Shown here in pieces: positions 50,501 through 52,119 of a stretch of 64,000 nucleotides of DNA. Under the pieces are notes generated by a model. That model ran no database searches, was not told where the DNA came from, and worked only from the letters and a program-made list of their open reading frames with translations. Every line of letters begins with the position of its first letter. The stretch's first letter is position 1. Both the position numbers and the translations under genes were made by a program. The stretch comes from Choristoneura fumiferana (lineage: Eukaryota; Arthropoda; Insecta; Lepidoptera; Tortricidae), in the NCBI RefSeq assembly GCF_025370935.1, contig NC_133478.1, positions 15,831,331 to 15,895,330 of the forward strand, read 5' to 3'.

Positions 50501-52119
50501 AGATGTTTATGCGCGGTGGTGATCTTCTTACCATCTGGAGAACTACTTGCTCGTTTGCCTTCCAGTCGTATAAAAAAAGTTACTATTATTATAAAAATAG
50601 TTTTGGTTAGGTTAAAATTGCGACCCCAACTATAATAAATCGCTACCAGGACAGTAGGTTAAGATAGGTTAGAACTGCGACCCCAACAAAAACACATCGC
50701 TTCTAGGAAAGTAGGTTAGGTTAGGAAAGAACTGCGACCCCAACAAAAAAAAACACTCCCAGAAAAGTAGGTAAGGTTACGTTAGAACTGCGACCCCAAC
50801 AAAAATACATCGCTACCAGGCAAGTAGCTTAGGTTAGAACTGCGACCCCAACAAATATATATCGCTACCAGGAAAGTAGGTTAGGTTAGATTAGAACTGC
50901 GACCCCAACAAAAATAAATCGCTATTAGAAAAGTACATTACAAGTGCGACTTCAAAAAAAACATTGAAGTTGTGAAATAATATTCTAAGATGTAACATTT
51001 ATACCATTAAAAAGTATGAAATAATAAAATATAAAATGAATCTGCCAAACACACAATCTCTTAAACAGGCTTCGTCAAGGGACCAGTAATGCTCGACCCT
51101 ATACTGCTCAGCCATCACTGCACGACCTGATAATACGAACTCATTTTGGATTAGAATTATCAAGTCGTACAATATAAGGTCGTGCATTATTAAGGTGTCC
51201 AAATTTTTGCTCGGCTGTTAATACTCGACCTGTTATTGTACGTCGTTATAATCGGAATCCAATCGAATCGAATTACCATAGGTTTGTGTTAGGTTGTGTT
51301 AGGTCCAATTGTGACCACAATGCGCGAGCCGAGCGAGCGTACGAGCGTGCCGCGGCAGCGACCGGCGAAGCGCCAGGACCAAATTAAGTTATTTCTACTA
51401 AATTTATTAATATTCGGTGTACACGAAAAACATGATCAATCGTGTGAAACGATTGCTTGCTGTCAAAAGTGTGCTCCGATTATTAGGTCGTACAAAATCA
51501 GGTTGTCCAATAGCACCTTGAACATTATCGGTACAGGGTGATAAAGCTCAACCCGTGTTCCAAGTGACATGTGATTGATTATCAGGTCGTACAAAATCAG
51601 TCGAGCATTGTCCAGGTCGTACAATAACTACACCCTTCGTCAACAAAACAAATTGTAGTTCCGCAACATGCTTCGTCATTAGTCTAACCTAACTTAACCT
51701 GAACCCCTAAGCAATCCCCTGACCGATGCAATCTAGACCCAAACGTACCATAAATACTTGCCGCACTGCCCCGTTGAATCGCTCTCTCTTAAATAATATT
51801 TCCAGAAATTGAAAATCGGTGATTTAAAAATACTCATTCTATTCATTCCAGGTAATGAATATTCGACGAAATGAAAAATATGAAACGTTGACTTTTAAAT
51901 CACATTCTATTAAAAGTATGTCAAAATTTCAAGGGTAAACCATCCAGCAGTGAACGTCTTTCGGCGGATGATGATGATATTCCAAAGAACTTACTTACCT
52001 CTTAGTTTGACGTCCTTGTCGCCATTGTAGCGGACGAAGACAAAGTATAGTGCCATCAGTATAAACTGAAACACTATTACCGGCGCGTACTTCATCCTCG
52101 CTGCTAGCTTTGGTACCAT
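2517..52119 (-). CDS. Rh50: Rh-type ammonium/ammonia channel (Rh50-like), eight coding exons, C-terminus missing
   Basis: Coding exons on the minus strand, in transcript order: 51999-52119, 20007-20198, 18834-18976, 14847-15009, 14240-14352, 10444-10638, 3180-3344, 2517-2607. All introns are GT-AG and all phases fit, giving 394 codons plus one base. The product belongs to the Rh branch of the Amt/Mep/Rh family, polytopic plasma-membrane proteins (12 membrane spans in RhCG) that form trimers and conduct NH3/NH4+. Family signatures seen: GFGFLMTFL in the second span, D155 and H163 in DVGGSIAIHTFGAYFGL, YWPSFNSA, MVHVQNSTLAGGVAVG, and H327 in DTCGVNNLHGMPG. H163 and H327 match the pore twin-histidine pair (H185/H344 of human RhCG) and D155 matches D177. 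RhCG is about 479 residues; the part missing here is mainly the cytosolic tail. The first extracellular loop is unusually short. Family assignment is very secure; the symbol follows insect usage. Confidence 0.95.
3180..3344 (-). CDS. Rh50: Rh50 coding exon 7 (second pore histidine)
   Basis: 165 bases, phase 0 on both sides. The acceptor cag is at 3347-3345 and the donor gtaagt begins at 3179. It encodes PKLASWGLLDTCGVNNLHGM, then PGIYSGLLSVLFAAMATTEV and a short loop ending GAIKE. H327 in NNLHGMPG is the second twin histidine (H344 in RhCG). The DTCGVNNLHG motif is diagnostic for Rh proteins. The loop after the span is short but in frame with exon 8. Confidence 0.97.
3527..4140. repeat. Foldback element with LINE-tail-like core
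   Basis: The left end ggtcgggtcccgttggcctt is mirrored at 4119-4140 (aaggccaacgggactcgacc). The internal arms share tttgctcgcc/ggcgagca motifs in inverted order. The central part at about 3700-3840 (ctgaaaaccagcgacctcgc, then a TTATTATTATT tract) resembles the 3' end of a non-LTR element inserted into it. Non-coding. Confidence 0.6.
4165..4330 (+). mobile_element. tRNA-derived SINE, family 2
   Basis: The head contains a Pol III A-box-like tagccaagtgg and B-box-like ggttcgttcc, followed by ccccgatcggggcagatat and a tail with tatgaataatacgaat. Related copies are at 54715-54906 (minus), 23695-23860 (5'-truncated, plus) and about 15455-15515 (fragment, minus). The tRNA-like head does not form an intact tRNA, so this is a SINE rather than a tRNA gene. 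Confidence 0.75.
4500..5960. repeat. Cluster of AATCTGAC / GTCAGATT motifs
   Basis: About eleven occurrences of AATCTGAC or its complement, including near variants, lie near 4512, 4645, 4702, 4780, 4832, 4862, 5608, 5747, 5803, 5843 and 5941. Several are extended to cgcgtcagatt or taatctgacgcgctcg. They flank a central block of about 700 bases (4920-5600) without the motif. The arrangement suggests a decayed element with subterminal repeats. Its precise ends are unclear. Confidence 0.45.
6362..6508 (+). pseudogene. LINE reverse-transcriptase C-terminal fragment
   Basis: In one plus frame it reads GRPQTTWSDDLRKVAGKNWT and then RVVEDRAVACNWEGLCPAEW, the typical C-terminal tail of jockey/CR1-like ORF2 proteins (GRP..W.DD...AG..W). 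It is broken off by the foldback element that starts at 6517; a gctgatgatgatta remnant typical of the LINE 3' end reappears at about 7071. Confidence 0.7.
6517..7031. repeat. Long-arm foldback element inserted in LINE tail
   Basis: The left arm from 6517 (cccccaaactcgttaa) is mirrored by ttaacgagtttgggg ending at 7028. The arms are about 130 bases, including ccccactcgaattt and its complement at 6970-6985. There is no transposase ORF. The flanks are the two parts of a LINE 3' end (6362-6508 and about 7060-7085), so it inserted into that LINE. Confidence 0.75.
7455..7582. repeat. Foldback MITE, family A, degenerate copy
   Basis: The left end ggggctactacgaaatcc matches the copy at 717-842, with the internal cgtaccatccctctcactct and the aataatataagcgtcagc loop. 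The right arm is diverged (tgcacttcaagtatagggcc). Non-coding. Confidence 0.6.
7590..8900. other. Unassigned intronic stretch
   Basis: Very AT-rich in 7740-8250; no ORF with recognisable domains and no clear copy elsewhere in the window. It lies inside the 7.1 kb intron between Rh50 exons 6 and 7. Confidence 0.35.
8907..9126. repeat. Foldback MITE of about 220 bp
   Basis: The left arm begins ctagagctcgtctaattt and contains gcgtccctcgctcgactaaa. The right arm ends with the complement at 9060-9126 (tttagttaagtgagggac, aaattagacaagttct). The loop contains a smaller inverted pair around cagcaaat and atttgctg. Non-coding. Confidence 0.75.
9175..9400. mobile_element. Probable LINE 3' end fragment
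   Basis: The segment agaccagcgctggctccacc, then ttatgctgaggcgga, has the same plan as 22312-22400 and 49145-49215 (cagcgctgg ... catcatgctgag). It is followed by tcccgaataaatctttt, similar to LINE polyadenylation tails. Family not identified. Confidence 0.4.
9622..9925 (+). mobile_element. tRNA-derived SINE, family 1, near full length
   Basis: The head has an A-box-like tggcctagcgg and a B-box-like actcaaacccc, then gctcgcacctctgag. The body contains tgtgtgtgaagttagcaatc and gcccgcgtgggaactacgg, and the end is agcagtatatacg ... ggctgggatgatg. Family copies in the window: 14371-14549, 26159-26470, 26930-27145, 27441-27707, 47866-48165, 48940-49025 and 61675-61985, plus a head fragment near 25362. 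Confidence 0.85.
10444..10638 (-). CDS. Rh50: Rh50 coding exon 6
   Basis: 195 bases, phase 0 on both sides. The acceptor cag is at 10641-10639 and the donor gttagt begins at 10443. It encodes VVSFVLSSAVSHHHGKFDMV, continuing HVQNSTLAGGVAVGSVCNMH and GAGGAIAVGIGAAVISVLGY to RYLT. The KFDMVHVQNSTLAGGVAVG block matches the corresponding Rh core helix (K-L-D-M-V-H-I-Q-N-A-T in mammals). The stretch is more GC-rich than the surrounding intron, as expected for coding sequence here. Confidence 0.96.
11950..12174 (+). mobile_element. Short non-autonomous Helitron-like element
   Basis: It starts TC (tctatactaatattata) directly after an A and ends CTAG directly before a T, as expected for Helitron insertion between A and T. 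About 12 bases before CTAG is a small hairpin (cgcgg, loop gtgaag, ccgcg). The body includes cgtgatttttggcatagag and ggctactttttatccc, common in lepidopteran repeats. There is no Rep/helicase ORF. It lies inside the long-TIR element at 10996-12789. Confidence 0.75.
12344..12548 (+). mobile_element. Repeat family L (LINE 3'-end-like), partial
   Basis: Contains tgcttgcactgttgtgtttc, cactgaggtatcccatct-like text, cctctaggttggcaacgc and accatcaggagacccacttg, and ends ccatccagttgaataaataa. Other copies: 13846-14085, 41885-42165, 50428-50578, 52338-52512 (plus) and 56372-56482 (minus). The shared 3' end and variable 5' end indicate 5'-truncated retrotransposition. Confidence 0.7.
13264..13362 (+). 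pseudogene. LINE reverse-transcriptase tail fragment
   Basis: One plus frame reads GRRGRGRPRSTNFDQVKKKL, resembling the RGRP..T..D..K.L tails of LINE ORF2 proteins. It is short and unsupported by flanking frame. Confidence 0.4.
13651..13826. repeat. MITE with ggtaccatcagccaaat termini
   Basis: The left end ggtaccatcagccaaatatg and tggtctacca are mirrored by tagaccacttatttggctg and atggtac at 13797-13825. Inner arms pair aagtcgataa against acttt-agcg less well. No ORF. Confidence 0.75.
13846..14085 (+). mobile_element. Repeat family L copy
   Basis: Begins ggtggtaggaccttgtgcaa with gattgctaccaccatcttgc, then tgcttgcactgttgtgtta, and ends ccatccagtcgaataaaaaa. A piece of the tggcaacgc section is deleted relative to 41885-42165. 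Confidence 0.75.
14122..14225. repeat. MITE family B fragment (gatgccgtctc hairpin)
   Basis: Contains gctgtttcaccactcattga and an inner hairpin gtgatgccgtctccgtc ... gagacggcatcaca. More complete copies are at 32572-32718 and 38065-38214, where both outer arms (ctgtttcacc and ggtgaaacag) are present; a half copy is at 48322-48378. Here the right outer arm is lost. Confidence 0.7.
14240..14352 (-). CDS. Rh50: Rh50 coding exon 5
   Basis: 113 bases, phase 1 to phase 0. The acceptor cag is at 14355-14353 and the donor gtaaac begins at 14239. It encodes SIFLWIYWPSFNSAL, then a loop with TQSDAEYQRAVVNTYLSLAACT. WPSFNSA and NTYLSLAAC are near-invariant in Rh proteins. Phe218 in WPSF matches the second gate residue (F235) of human RhCG. 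A SINE begins at about 14371, only 16 bases upstream of the acceptor in transcript direction, so the splice-site context is partly repeat-derived. Confidence 0.97.
14371..14549 (+). mobile_element. SINE family 1, 3'-truncated, next to exon 5 acceptor
   Basis: The head gtggaggccttagtggtttg and B-box-like gtgttaaaacccg, then gctcgcacatcagag, end after aattcaatggtttgtgtgaa. It lies in the 494-base intron between Rh50 exons 4 and 5, in opposite orientation to the gene, 16 bases from the acceptor. Confidence 0.8.
14847..15009 (-). CDS. Rh50: Rh50 coding exon 4 (first pore histidine)
   Basis: 163 bases, phase 0 to phase 1. The acceptor cag is at 15012-15010 and the donor gtaagt begins at 14846. 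It encodes residues 153-206: AADVGGSIAIHTFGAYFGLG, then an intracellular linker rich in K, P and E, then YVSDVSAMIG. D155 and H163 correspond to the conserved aspartate (D177) and the first twin histidine (H185) of RhCG. The exon is in frame with both neighbours. Confidence 0.97.
15740..16012 (-). mobile_element. SINE family 3 with adjoining repeat
   Basis: Reading minus, tagtggtagtgtagtgg then caggacctgggttcgattcc resemble A and B boxes. Plus-strand copies at 30478-30610 and 35938-36068 carry tggtgtaggggtatggcac and ctgaggacctgggtt. Next to it, at 15970-16010, aacaaatttggagttgaaa matches the complement of 30408-30430, so both parts belong to one composite repeat, rearranged here. Confidence 0.6.
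16530..16950 (+). mobile_element. Composite repeat with LINE tail inside
   Basis: The left part, aaaagtgtgtttgtttgttt, and the right end, gacgaagtcgcgtgcaacag, resemble the two ends of a lepidopteran Helitron-like repeat. Between them, 16681-16830 reads in one plus frame SDGYRNRGRPKRRWRDDLDA, a LINE ORF2 tail ending GEAFAQQ and a stop. This suggests a LINE fragment inserted into the older repeat. Confidence 0.5.
17171..17843 (+). repeat. Family C repeat (ccggccaag ... acggagccctaaaaa)
   Basis: The start ccggccaagagcgtgtcgga, then agggttccatt, and the end gacggacagacagacagag, then ggttccgtttttgcc and gagccctaaaaa are repeated at 56938-57237. Partial copies are at 6120-6235, 19505-19900 and, minus strand, 42531-42630. 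The outermost agggttcc/ggaaccct pair is inverted. Non-coding. Confidence 0.7.
17851..17961. repeat. MITE family D (tacagtcacca termini)
   Basis: The left end tacagtcaccagcattaata and ctgacacg are mirrored by gtgtcagatattggtgctt and ggtgactgta. The second copy at 52643-52771 has grown into a minisatellite. Confidence 0.75.
18000..18830. other. Unassigned part of intron between exons 3 and 4
   Basis: A plus-strand ORF of 89 codons spans 18427-18696, but it has no recognisable domain, its composition matches the AT-rich background, and no splice or promoter context supports it. No second copy in the window. Confidence 0.3.
18834..18976 (-). CDS. Rh50: Rh50 coding exon 3
   Basis: 143 bases, from phase 1 to phase 0. 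The acceptor atag lies at 18980-18977; the alternative AG two bases later would create a stop, so this junction is set by frame. The donor gtaaacc begins at 18833. It encodes residues 105-152, starting EADIMAATVLITFGALLG, with a QLLF block in the next span and ending SDVFK. The ungapped spacing to D155 is 47 residues, the same as F130 to D177 in human RhCG as recalled, which puts Ile108 at the position of the outer Phe gate residue. Confidence 0.95.
19012..19300. repeat. Repeat shared with 46705-46835, with extra GC-rich insert
   Basis: The text catatagtaaatcgtcaatt, ttatgcgttcaaaaacg and gaccagcattacgacattgg recurs at 46720-46800. This copy has about 95 extra bases, including an inverted pair (attacgatacagaaatctgt, then atcgtaatga), a run of 12 G and a GC-rich block at 19166-19230. 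Confidence 0.55.
20007..20198 (-). CDS. Rh50: Rh50 coding exon 2
   Basis: 192 bases, phase 1 in and phase 1 out. The acceptor cag is at 20201-20199 and the donor gtaagt begins at 20006. It encodes residues 41-104 (first residue shared with exon 1), containing HVMIFIGFGFLMTFL (TM2), YCYSALGFNWLLGAL and WALLCQNFF (TM3 region). This is among the most conserved Rh blocks and cannot be mistaken for bacterial-type Amt. The preceding intron is 31.8 kb; because both flanking boundaries are phase 1, an undetected phase 1-1 exon in that intron would keep the frame. Confidence 0.96.
20324..20464. repeat. MITE of about 140 bp
   Basis: The left end aggtacagttgagttcataa, acttgtaagcaaaattttga is mirrored by tcaaatttttgctcacaagt, ttatgaactcgaccgtacct. 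The arms are about 55 bases. It lies about 125 bases upstream of exon 2 within the giant intron. Confidence 0.85.
20690..20990 (-). mobile_element. Family E repeat (LINE 3' region-like)
   Basis: The complement of the 43725-44035 copy: shared blocks include tgacatcctggta, ccagccaggatcttctccgc, actcttcaacggttaatagc and acaagcttttatttagtttc. Further copies: 48630-48845 (plus), 31125-31335 and 36610-36830 (minus), and a fragment at 44815-44900. Repeated aaatttcaagt phrases are typical of LINE 3' UTRs. Confidence 0.65.
21000..22310. other. Intronic stretch with LINE 3'-UTR-like sequence
   Basis: The minus-strand ORF at 21358-21762 (134 codons) is the longest non-repetitive ORF of the window. Part of its DNA (minus strand: caaatttcattgaaatcgta, gaaccgtttccgaaaacccc) is the usual wording of lepidopteran LINE 3' UTRs, so I do not call it a gene. 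The rest has no recognised feature. Confidence 0.4.
22312..22402. mobile_element. Short LINE 3'-end-like fragment
   Basis: ctgaaaatcagcgctggggt and ttcagcattatgctgagcca share their plan with 9180-9245 and 49155-49205. No ORF. Confidence 0.35.
22962..23690. repeat. Large foldback element, family F
   Basis: The arms 22965-23220 and 23398-23637 are near-perfect complements: ctaaaagaatttccttgctc against gagcaaggaaattcttttag; also gaactcaaccagagctcatc and its complement. The loop is about 180 bases. Beyond the right arm, ggacctccgcaaagtaacgc recurs inverted at 44520-44550. Partial copies: 41545-41635, 44516-44805 and 25215-25290. Confidence 0.85.
23695..23860 (+). mobile_element. SINE family 2, 5'-truncated
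   Basis: Begins within the tRNA-like head (aagcttgagataccgattcg, atccccgttcggggcagata) and continues to the ttgttcttggatttggacat tail. The A-box part is absent. Confidence 0.6.
24012..24165. repeat. Foldback MITE family G
   Basis: The arms pair tacctatctgaatatcaaaa against ttttcgatattcagatacaa, and aaaatatcgacgg against ccgtcgactt; the centre contains cctaacctaacc. A second copy is at 48382-48520. Confidence 0.75.
24165..25436. other. Unassigned intronic stretch, AT-rich core
   Basis: 24880-25000 is a low-complexity run of TAAATAAAT-type words. Fragments of family F (25215-25290) and of the SINE family 1 head (25362-25427, ttcgtggtttgacctacgag) are present. No gene seen. Confidence 0.4.
25437..25530. 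repeat. Family H half copy
   Basis: gggacttatcacgctattat, ctcgacgtttcggcaacgtt and gccgtggtcacgagtagact recur in the full foldback at 46872-47085 and in inverted form at 58123-58215. Confidence 0.55.
25530..26158. other. Unassigned intronic stretch
   Basis: A short direct repeat cgaactacccgcac occurs twice (25558 and 25604). Overlapping plus-strand ORFs at 25501-25771 have no recognisable domain. At 26026-26080 there is a GC-rich patch with gggcccgggg. Confidence 0.3.
26930..27145 (-). mobile_element. SINE family 1, partial
   Basis: Minus-strand copy: catcatcccagcctatttac, tcccactgctgggcacaggc, ttcctcacgatgttttcctt, ending cgcacatgaattt. The tRNA-like head is missing. Confidence 0.8.
27339..27441. 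repeat. Near-perfect hairpin with about 47-base arms
   Basis: caccc ataaaattcacatgg and accttatttcttttcagcag, tatagaaa are followed after a loop of about seven bases by the near-exact complement ending tgaattttatgggtg. It directly abuts the SINE-bearing right arm at 27441. So short a loop suggests a replication template switch. Confidence 0.85.
28132..28850. repeat. Nested foldback element
   Basis: The outer ends gtcaagggtataaatatc and atatttatgcccttgaaa are inverted. An inner pair is tcaggcctgaaatatccg near 28193 and cagtaatttcaggcctga near 28768. Between them, many tcaaaatgtctg/cagacattttgaga words face each other. The 5' third is absent from the second copy of the 5-kb duplication, which starts inside this element. 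Confidence 0.65.
30478..30610 (+). mobile_element. SINE family 3 (copy 1 of duplication)
   Basis: ccagtggtggtgtaggggta and tggcacacagcacggaatgc, then ctgaggacctgggtttgatt and tcagcgctggtctctt. It has A- and B-box-like elements. Its equivalent in copy 2 is 35938-36068; a minus-strand relative is at 15740-15895. Confidence 0.6.
30931..31089. repeat. Foldback MITE family I
   Basis: The arms pair tgacccggataactcacgtc, ttaaatcgagtttagcccga against tcgggctaaactcgatttaa, gacgtgagttatcc. The loop is GC-rich (gccgccgagtcgcgttgctc). Same in copy 2 at 36419-36580; half copy at 58255-58370. Confidence 0.85.
31125..31335 (-). mobile_element. Family E repeat, partial (copy 1)
   Basis: gcaatacaataatctggtgc, then gcggaactcttcaacagtag and catcaacttgaaacttgtt match the minus orientation of the family at 20690-20990. 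Equivalent at 36610-36830. Confidence 0.55.
31795..32215. repeat. 33-bp minisatellite (copy 1)
   Basis: About a dozen units with consensus gtcgcggataaaaatgtag and tgcaaaaacaaaa, several with single-base indels. Because 33 is divisible by 3, all frames free of stops give long repetitive ORFs (up to 153 codons on the minus strand). These are by-products, not genes. Confidence 0.9.
32572..32718. repeat. MITE family B, complete (copy 1)
   Basis: The outer arms aaggggctgtttcaccatcc and ggatggtgaaacagcgcctt, and the inner arms gatgccgtctct and ggagacggcatc, form one long hairpin. The equivalent in copy 2 is 38065-38214. Confidence 0.9.
32735..32890 (+). mobile_element. RTE-like LINE 3' end (copy 1)
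   Basis: accgaatttcatctaaatcg, gtttagcggcttaaacgtga and agaggtaacaaacaaacaga, then a ctataatat end, are the usual wording of insect RTE-type 3' ends. Equivalents at 38223-38385 and 63640-63815. Confidence 0.6.
33592..33691. other. Assembly gap of exactly 100 N
   Basis: Bases 33592-33691 are N. A round 100 is a customary placeholder for a gap of unknown size. It sits between the end of copy 1 and the beginning of copy 2 of the 5-kb duplication. Confidence 0.99.
35938..36068 (+). mobile_element. SINE family 3 (copy 2 of duplication)
   Basis: Matches 30478-30610, with gaactgaaacactga repeated just before it, probably a small local duplication. Confidence 0.6.
36419..36580. repeat. Foldback MITE family I (copy 2)
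   Basis: Same arms and GC-rich loop as 30931-31089; the right end reads ttatccgggtcaatat and completes the inverted repeat better than in copy 1. Confidence 0.85.
36610..36830 (-). mobile_element. Family E repeat, partial (copy 2)
   Basis: Collinear with 31125-31335, differing by a few bases and a short deletion near 36637. Confidence 0.55.
37290..37692. repeat. 33-bp minisatellite (copy 2)
   Basis: Same unit as 31795-32215 with more regular spacing; about a dozen units. It gives overlapping repetitive ORFs on both strands, including 151- and 153-codon frames that are artefacts of the 33-base period. Confidence 0.9.
38065..38214. repeat. MITE family B, complete (copy 2)
   Basis: Collinear with 32572-32718; the left arm has catatattga where copy 1 has catccattga. 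Confidence 0.9.
38223..38385 (+). mobile_element. RTE-like LINE 3' end (copy 2)
   Basis: Collinear with 32735-32890, but with the fuller ending cttataatattagtggg, again indicating base loss in copy 1. Confidence 0.6.
38764..38958 (+). mobile_element. 5'-truncated LINE insertion, present only in duplication copy 2
   Basis: In one frame it encodes a typical ORF2 tail (RPPTRWTDDIVRVAGNRWMQ, then ASCRSLWRSKGEAFGQQWTS) followed by a (GAT)n tract. It is flanked by aatataaataa at 38753-38763 and again at 38959-38969, a probable target-site duplication. Copy 1 lacks it at the matching point (about 33262). Confidence 0.85.
39330..40080. other. Unassigned intronic stretch
   Basis: ORFs of 99 codons (39364-39663, plus) and 66 codons (39429-39629, minus) overlap; neither has a recognisable domain. 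No second copy in the window. Confidence 0.3.
40085..40415 (+). mobile_element. Family J LINE 3' end with TTTGAC tail
   Basis: Starts in the last codons of ORF2 (aggcgtattataaagttaat; NDYIMDRDIWK then a stop), then a UTR with ccgaaccggtggtagatttt and a (TTTGAC)n tail. Copies at 53060-53345 (plus, internal deletion) and 57486-57775 (minus). CR1/jockey-like. Confidence 0.8.
40660..40925 (+). pseudogene. LINE ORF2 C-terminus split by a second LINE tail
   Basis: The frame before the break reads TEETATHLLLEC (a metal-binding-type motif of R1/jockey ORF2 C-termini), and the sequence after it continues in the same type of protein (SLQEVVGNVMGLLGFLQKLG). Between them, 40706-40799 is a foreign LINE 3' end. 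Minor lesions elsewhere make it non-functional. Confidence 0.75.
40706..40799 (+). mobile_element. 94-base LINE 3' end inserted in another LINE
   Basis: Contains gtacaataaagagttttaca and an (ATACA)n tail. aatgttc is repeated on both sides (40699-40705 and 40800-40806), a clear target-site duplication. The related ending gtacaataaagagtctttgt is at 33719-33745. Confidence 0.85.
41545..41635 (+). repeat. Family F fragment
   Basis: ttgtgtgatttctgtgtatt, cttgcagtgtggaggtggag and gagctgcatgaacacaca match the right arm of 22962-23690. Confidence 0.65.
41885..42165 (+). mobile_element. Repeat family L, longest copy
   Basis: Runs from gtggtaggaccttgtgcaag through tgccgtgaagcagcagtgct, cctctaggttggcaacgcat and gcgggcggtggt-type text to ccatccagtcaaataaaaaa. 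It serves as the reference for the other copies. Plus-strand ORFs in it are not conserved between copies. Confidence 0.8.
42485..42640. mobile_element. Helitron-like left end fused to family C fragment
   Basis: cctactaatattatattaca, catgcgaaagt resembles the start of the Helitron-like repeat. It passes directly into family C in minus orientation (gggtttcgtatctcatttgg, tgtctgtctgtccatctgtc). Confidence 0.45.
43262..43475. repeat. Foldback MITE family K
   Basis: The arms pair ccgactacaaaaaatcatga against catgttttttttgtagtcgg, and ctaccagtctgaagtcggtc, ggtgcctcagcacgagcc against the complement. The loop contains gtcatctacctcacctacgc. A second, diverged copy is at 45574-45836. Confidence 0.9.
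43725..44035 (+). mobile_element. Family E repeat, plus-strand copy
   Basis: tgtactttttgttgactgta, cttgcattgtcacccaaact and cataccaaatttcgagtcga run to acaacgggacaggtgaaatt. It resembles a LINE 3' UTR (repeated accaaatttcaagt). Confidence 0.65.
44050..44515. other. Unassigned intronic stretch
   Basis: A short near-palindrome around 44148-44190 (aatgccccagtcattttaat against attcaaaagtggggcatta). No gene or repeat family recognised. Confidence 0.3.
44516..44805. repeat. Family F half copy
   Basis: tgaatcaggcgttactttgc, ggaggtccatatcaatgaac, then gttgtgttgctctgaagatg, agctctagttgagttcgaaa and aaggtcgcgggtgagcaaag. It matches the right arm of 22962-23690 with one internal junction. Confidence 0.7.
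45003..45425 (-). pseudogene. 5'-truncated LINE: ORF2 C-terminus plus UTR and TTCTA tail
   Basis: The minus strand from 45425 reads LELCLFVRNQPEFFPKRSCK, then a Y-K-Y-D-L-K-L-P-K block and HVFNNLPSDIKSIDDSTFKR, followed by LKKWLIEKAFYNLKEFY and a stop near 45150. This is the C-terminal domain of jockey/CR1-like reverse transcriptases. Then comes a short UTR and (TTCTA)n at 45002-45031. The frame is open but lacks the catalytic part. Confidence 0.8.
45574..45836. repeat. Foldback MITE family K, second copy
   Basis: aaaaccgattccaaaaaaat and gggtccgactacaaaaccct are mirrored by agggttttgtagttggtccc and ttttttggagtcggtttta. The core contains cacgagccagcaggagtgga and its complement. Confidence 0.8.
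46321..46418 (+). mobile_element. LINE 3'-end fragment shared with 59193-59280
   Basis: cctaaaattgctaaaagtgg, ggagcggtaacgtttcgtgt, gctctgcctaccc and aatacaggcgtgac occur at both sites. Confidence 0.55.
46705..46835. repeat. Short form of the 19012 repeat
   Basis: catatagtaaatcctcaatt, atgcgttcaaaaaccatagg and ccagcattacgacattggac; it joins gaacacggctgtcgccgcga directly, whereas 19012-19300 has an additional block there. Confidence 0.55.
46872..47085. repeat. Foldback family H, complete
   Basis: cgggacttatcacgcttaca and ggccgtggtcacgagtagag are mirrored by ctactcgtgaccacgataac and gtgataagtcccgg. The centre has short gtagagta-type repeats. Half copies at 25437-25530 and 58123-58215. Confidence 0.8.
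47484..47519. repeat. (GT)n microsatellite
   Basis: An uninterrupted GT run of about 13 units followed by gcgtgtgta. Confidence 0.95.
47866..48165 (-). mobile_element. SINE family 1
   Basis: Minus-strand copy from aaccatcccagcctaaatac through gcgggcccagtgcggattgg to cacgatcctctgcttgagag and ccacggcttcc. The end tcggccaccacggcttcc is locally doubled (48120-48165). Confidence 0.85.
48322..48520. repeat. MITE family B half copy followed by family G foldback
   Basis: cctgcttcaccactcattga and gtgatgctgtctctctttgg (family B) break off directly into gcacgtatctgaatatcgaa (family G). Family G arms: aaaatatcgacggtcaaaat against tattttgaccgtcgactttt. Confidence 0.7.
48630..48845 (+). mobile_element. 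Family E repeat, partial
   Basis: gctaactgtgctttttttga, agtgtcacccaaactacatt and ggccagccaggatgccacta; ends in aatttcaagtcaatcc. Confidence 0.6.
48940..49025 (+). mobile_element. SINE family 1, 3' fragment
   Basis: ctatggcccaagccctcttg, gaggaggcctgttcccagca and gtgggacgtatataggctgg, then a short GAT tract. Confidence 0.7.
49140..49285. mobile_element. LINE 3'-end-like fragment
   Basis: gtcctcactgaagatcagcg, ccacggcttgccgtggcatc and atgctgagtggggacc, then ggcgttaaataaatgtattt. Same type as 9175-9400 and 22312-22402. Confidence 0.4.
49290..49930. other. Unassigned intronic stretch
   Basis: No ORF with a recognisable domain and no repeat shared within the window. Confidence 0.3.
49935..50045 (+). 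pseudogene. LINE ORF2 tail fragment, left part
   Basis: ggaacctccagaatgtatgg, ggcgttctttggggaatacc and atccagcagtgggtg resemble the 38764-38958 tail. Similar text (aaaccatccagcagtgaacg, then a GATGATGAT tract) resumes at 51935-51978, as if the element had been split. Confidence 0.5.
50428..50578 (+). mobile_element. Repeat family L, short copy
   Basis: ggcacttgaggtatcccatc, ttaggcctctaggttggcaa and gtgttgcagatgtttatgcg, ending tccagtcgtataaaaaaa. Confidence 0.75.
50604..50936. repeat. Tandem array, six units of about 52-58 bp
   Basis: The unit is ggttaggttagaactgcgac, cccaacaaaaatacatcgct, accaggaaagta; six diverged units in a row with length changes mainly in the gttaggtta part. No coding frame is kept. 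Confidence 0.9.
51087..51630. repeat. Dispersed aggtcgtacaa motif cluster
   Basis: Seven or eight copies of ggtcgtacaa or its complement lie near 51087, 51118, 51163, 51178, 51224, 51485, 51583 and 51611, in both orientations, often followed by taa or aatca. Spacing is irregular. A GC-rich block (51318-51375) lies between the two groups. Confidence 0.6.

Larger units (their letters stand above)
50043..51935. mobile_element. Composite insert of about 1.9 kb with inverted ends
   Basis: The ends cccttgaaatttcgaca (from 50044) and tgtcaaaatttcaaggg (to 51935) are inverted. Subterminal text also pairs loosely (tttcatttcatcgaa against ttcgacgaaatgaaa). Inside are a family L copy (50428-50578), a tandem array (50604-50936) and the ggtcgtacaa motif cluster (51087-51630). 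No transposase. Confidence 0.5.
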
